This document shows, piece by piece, positions 18,677 through 20,176 of a DNA stretch of 20,176 bases. The notes beneath the pieces are model-generated. The model had not been told where the DNA came from, did no database searches, and saw only the letters and a list, made by a program, of their open reading frames with translations. The DNA lies in assembly GCA_946803715.1 (NCBI GenBank), contig CAMPET010000452.1, positions 12,063 through 32,238 of the forward strand, in the 5' to 3' direction. A program made the position numbers and the translations under genes. The stretch's first letter is position 1, and the number at the start of each line of letters is the position of its first letter. The DNA is from Beroe ovata. Its lineage: Eukaryota; Ctenophora; Nuda; Beroida; Beroidae.

Positions 18677-18695
18677 CGTGATATATCACGTGACC
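18677..18695. promoter_or_regulatory. Palindrome overlapping an E-box (TCACGTGACC)
   Basis: CGTGATATATCACG (18677-18690) is a perfect 14-bp palindrome. It overlaps TCACGTGACC (18686-18695), which fits the bHLH-Zip E-box (USF/TFE type). It lies about 825 bp upstream of the kinesin start. Use is not shown. Confidence 0.3.
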
Positions 18696-19518
18696 CTCAG
18701 GAGGGATACATGTCAATGTCAAACCTAAGACTTGCAGTCTGACAGGCATCAAGAGCCATGAATTTAAAAGCTGACTTGATTACATAACAAGGGTCAAAAC
18801 TCCCTCCCTCTCCCTACCCCCTTGACTGACTACCTAATATGTTAATGGTCCCTAAGTGATGCTTTCTATTTAATGAGTTCTTCTCTTACAGACTGCAGGC
18901 TTTTTGGGTTTGTCTTATTACTTGGTTTGTTTCCTTCATTGTTCATGCCAAAGATATCATGGTCATAGATTTATTGACTTCTGCAAGGAGATCGACTATG
19001 AGTACAACATGAGTCAAGGGGTTCAACGTATTTATTGCTGATTGGTTCGTAAACTAAGGTTTCTCAATATGAAGCACTCTATAGCTTAGAGAGAAAGTCA
19101 CCTGAGTCCAGTATCAAAACCACTCATTTCTTCCTCAATGCTGCTGTAGTATATGCATAATCTGTTATTTGATATGTGCAGCAGAGTTGTTTTATCATTG
19201 TTTTTGTCCATTGCGAGTTGGAGATATTACTTTGCCAGTGTCACGTTTCTCAAAAGGTGAAAGCATATGCTAACTCTGTGATTCAATTCAAAATTCTTTT
19301 TCATGATAATCTTAATTTGTGGTACTTTTATTTTAGTTCATACGTTTAGCTTAGTTCTTGATACTTAAGTCTCCTTCTGATATCATGATTTGAAGTTGAA
19401 TTTGGATGATAGTCATAGCCTGTTGTAGTAAAGTAAAGACTTCGAATGACGACAACCAGACAGGTTCAGGATCATTTCATGTATATACTTATCCACATTC
19501 TCTCAGAATTTAGGTGAA

Positions 19519-20176
19519 ATGGCTGATGCAGACGCAGTAAGTGTGCGAGTAGTGGCTCGATTCCGGCCATTAAATGAGAAGGAAATAGCTCTGAATATGT
19601 CGAGCAATGTATACAAGTTCGTAGGGGAGGAATGCGTCAATGTTAATGTGAGTGTTTATTGTTTATTGTGATTTTGAGTTATGTGATATTGTGACACCAA
19701 AGTAATTCTACTTATATCCTTCACTGCAAAATAAATGCCACACACACTAGCACCCACACACATCGTACACCCAGCTGTACAACAGCCAAGGGAACACATA
19801 TCATACACGCCAAACGGGCTGATCTCGGCTTAGGATGAAGGGGGCTGTCCCAGTCAATCCCATACTTTTCTGAGTTTCTTCCCTATTCAGTACTTGGTCA
19901 TGATCTCATGAAATTGTGACACCACTATGCAATATTTCCGACACCACTCTATGACGCTTGCTTGACACCGCTTTACAACACCGCAGGGCAAGACCTATGT
20001 GTTCGACCGAATATTCCGAGAGCAGGCTACACAAGAGGAAGTGTACAACTGTGCTGCTAAACCAATAGTTGCTGGTTGGTATAATGATCTATAGCAATCT
20101 ATGTGGTTCACAGTTCACATTTCTATCTATCGTTTGTCGCCACATTCCTATTCATCCAGACGCATATCGTCACGAA
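19519..20176 (+). CDS. Kinesin-1 heavy chain (KIF5-type), first two coding exons, partial
   Basis: Exon 1 is 19519-19647 and exon 2 is 19987-20074 (or 20078 if the stronger GTATAA donor is used); the gene runs off the window. The N-terminus reads MADADAVSVRVVARFRPLNE, the conserved kinesin motor start (V-x-x-RFRPLN), then YKFVGEECVNV. Exon 2 reads GKTYVFDRIFREQATQEEVY and CAAKPIVA, matching the beta-strand and helix before the P-loop of kinesin-1. The P-loop (GQTSSGKT in the family) lies beyond the end. Kinesin-1 moves cargo toward microtubule plus ends. Exons join in phase 0. The MAD- start and RFRPLNE-x-E fit kinesin-1 better than other kinesins. Confidence 0.93.
19648..19986 (+). other. 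Kinesin intron 1 with GACACCACT motifs
   Basis: 339-bp GT-AG intron. Near its 3' end it carries GACACCACT at 19918 and 19940 and TTGACACCGC at 19962. This is the same motif that fills intron 21 of the MTTP-like gene, here in the opposite orientation to transcription. A CA-rich stretch lies at about 19740-19765. Confidence 0.65.

Larger units (their letters stand above)
17332..19518. other. Divergent intergenic region, MTTP-like gene and kinesin
   Basis: About 2.2 kb between two divergent start codons, so it should hold both promoters and probably a kinesin 5' UTR intron (acceptor-like CATTCTCTCAG at 19506). Contents: a short (GAATA)n run near 17463; GC-rich GCGCGC islands at 17644-17975; a repeated AGACCCTGTCG...CTTATTCTCAG block at about 17940-18000 and 18110-18172; foldbacks; a three-copy tandem repeat at 18429-18590. 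No recognisable gene. The 102-codon open frame at 18378-18070 on the - strand has no family resemblance. Confidence 0.6.

Overview
The window is nuclear DNA from an animal with a compact genome. Its genes are split by short GT-AG introns, one only 43 bp. It encodes animal-type proteins: a microsomal triglyceride transfer protein (MTTP)-like lipid carrier, a seven-transmembrane receptor with LDL-receptor class A (LDLa) modules, and kinesin-1. Short introns, tight packing, LDLa receptors and an S45 amidase together suggest an early-branching animal, perhaps a sponge. That placement is inference. Three single N bases (about 11014, 15025, 15436) mark assembly uncertainty.

Layout. (1) 44-1514, + strand: the 3' exons of a penicillin-amidase family (peptidase S45) gene that begins upstream of the window. 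(2) 2027-4394, + strand: a complete 8-exon, 500-residue nuclear-type protein with basic and acidic tracts, SPVK repeats, a proline-rich segment and a C-terminal degenerate RRM. (3) 17331-4857, - strand: a 25-exon gene for a 1044-residue protein of the large lipid transfer protein family, most like MTTP. Intron phases agree at every junction in this model and the total is a multiple of three. (4) 10649-7354, - strand: a two-exon, 1072-residue LDLa-7TM receptor lying wholly inside intron 18 of gene 3, on the same strand. (5) 19519 to the end, + strand: the first two coding exons of kinesin-1 heavy chain, divergent from gene 3 across about 2.2 kb.

Genes 2 and 3 converge with 462 bp between them. 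The five proteins show no obvious shared pathway. The notable features are structural: the receptor nested in the lipid-transfer gene; an extra C-terminal beta-sandwich-like segment on the MTTP-like protein; tandem duplications that copy splice donors of the lipid-transfer gene in three places; a 155-bp intron built largely from six copies of a GTGGTGTCAA motif; and dispersed GC-rich (GCGCGC) and foldback repeats in non-coding DNA.
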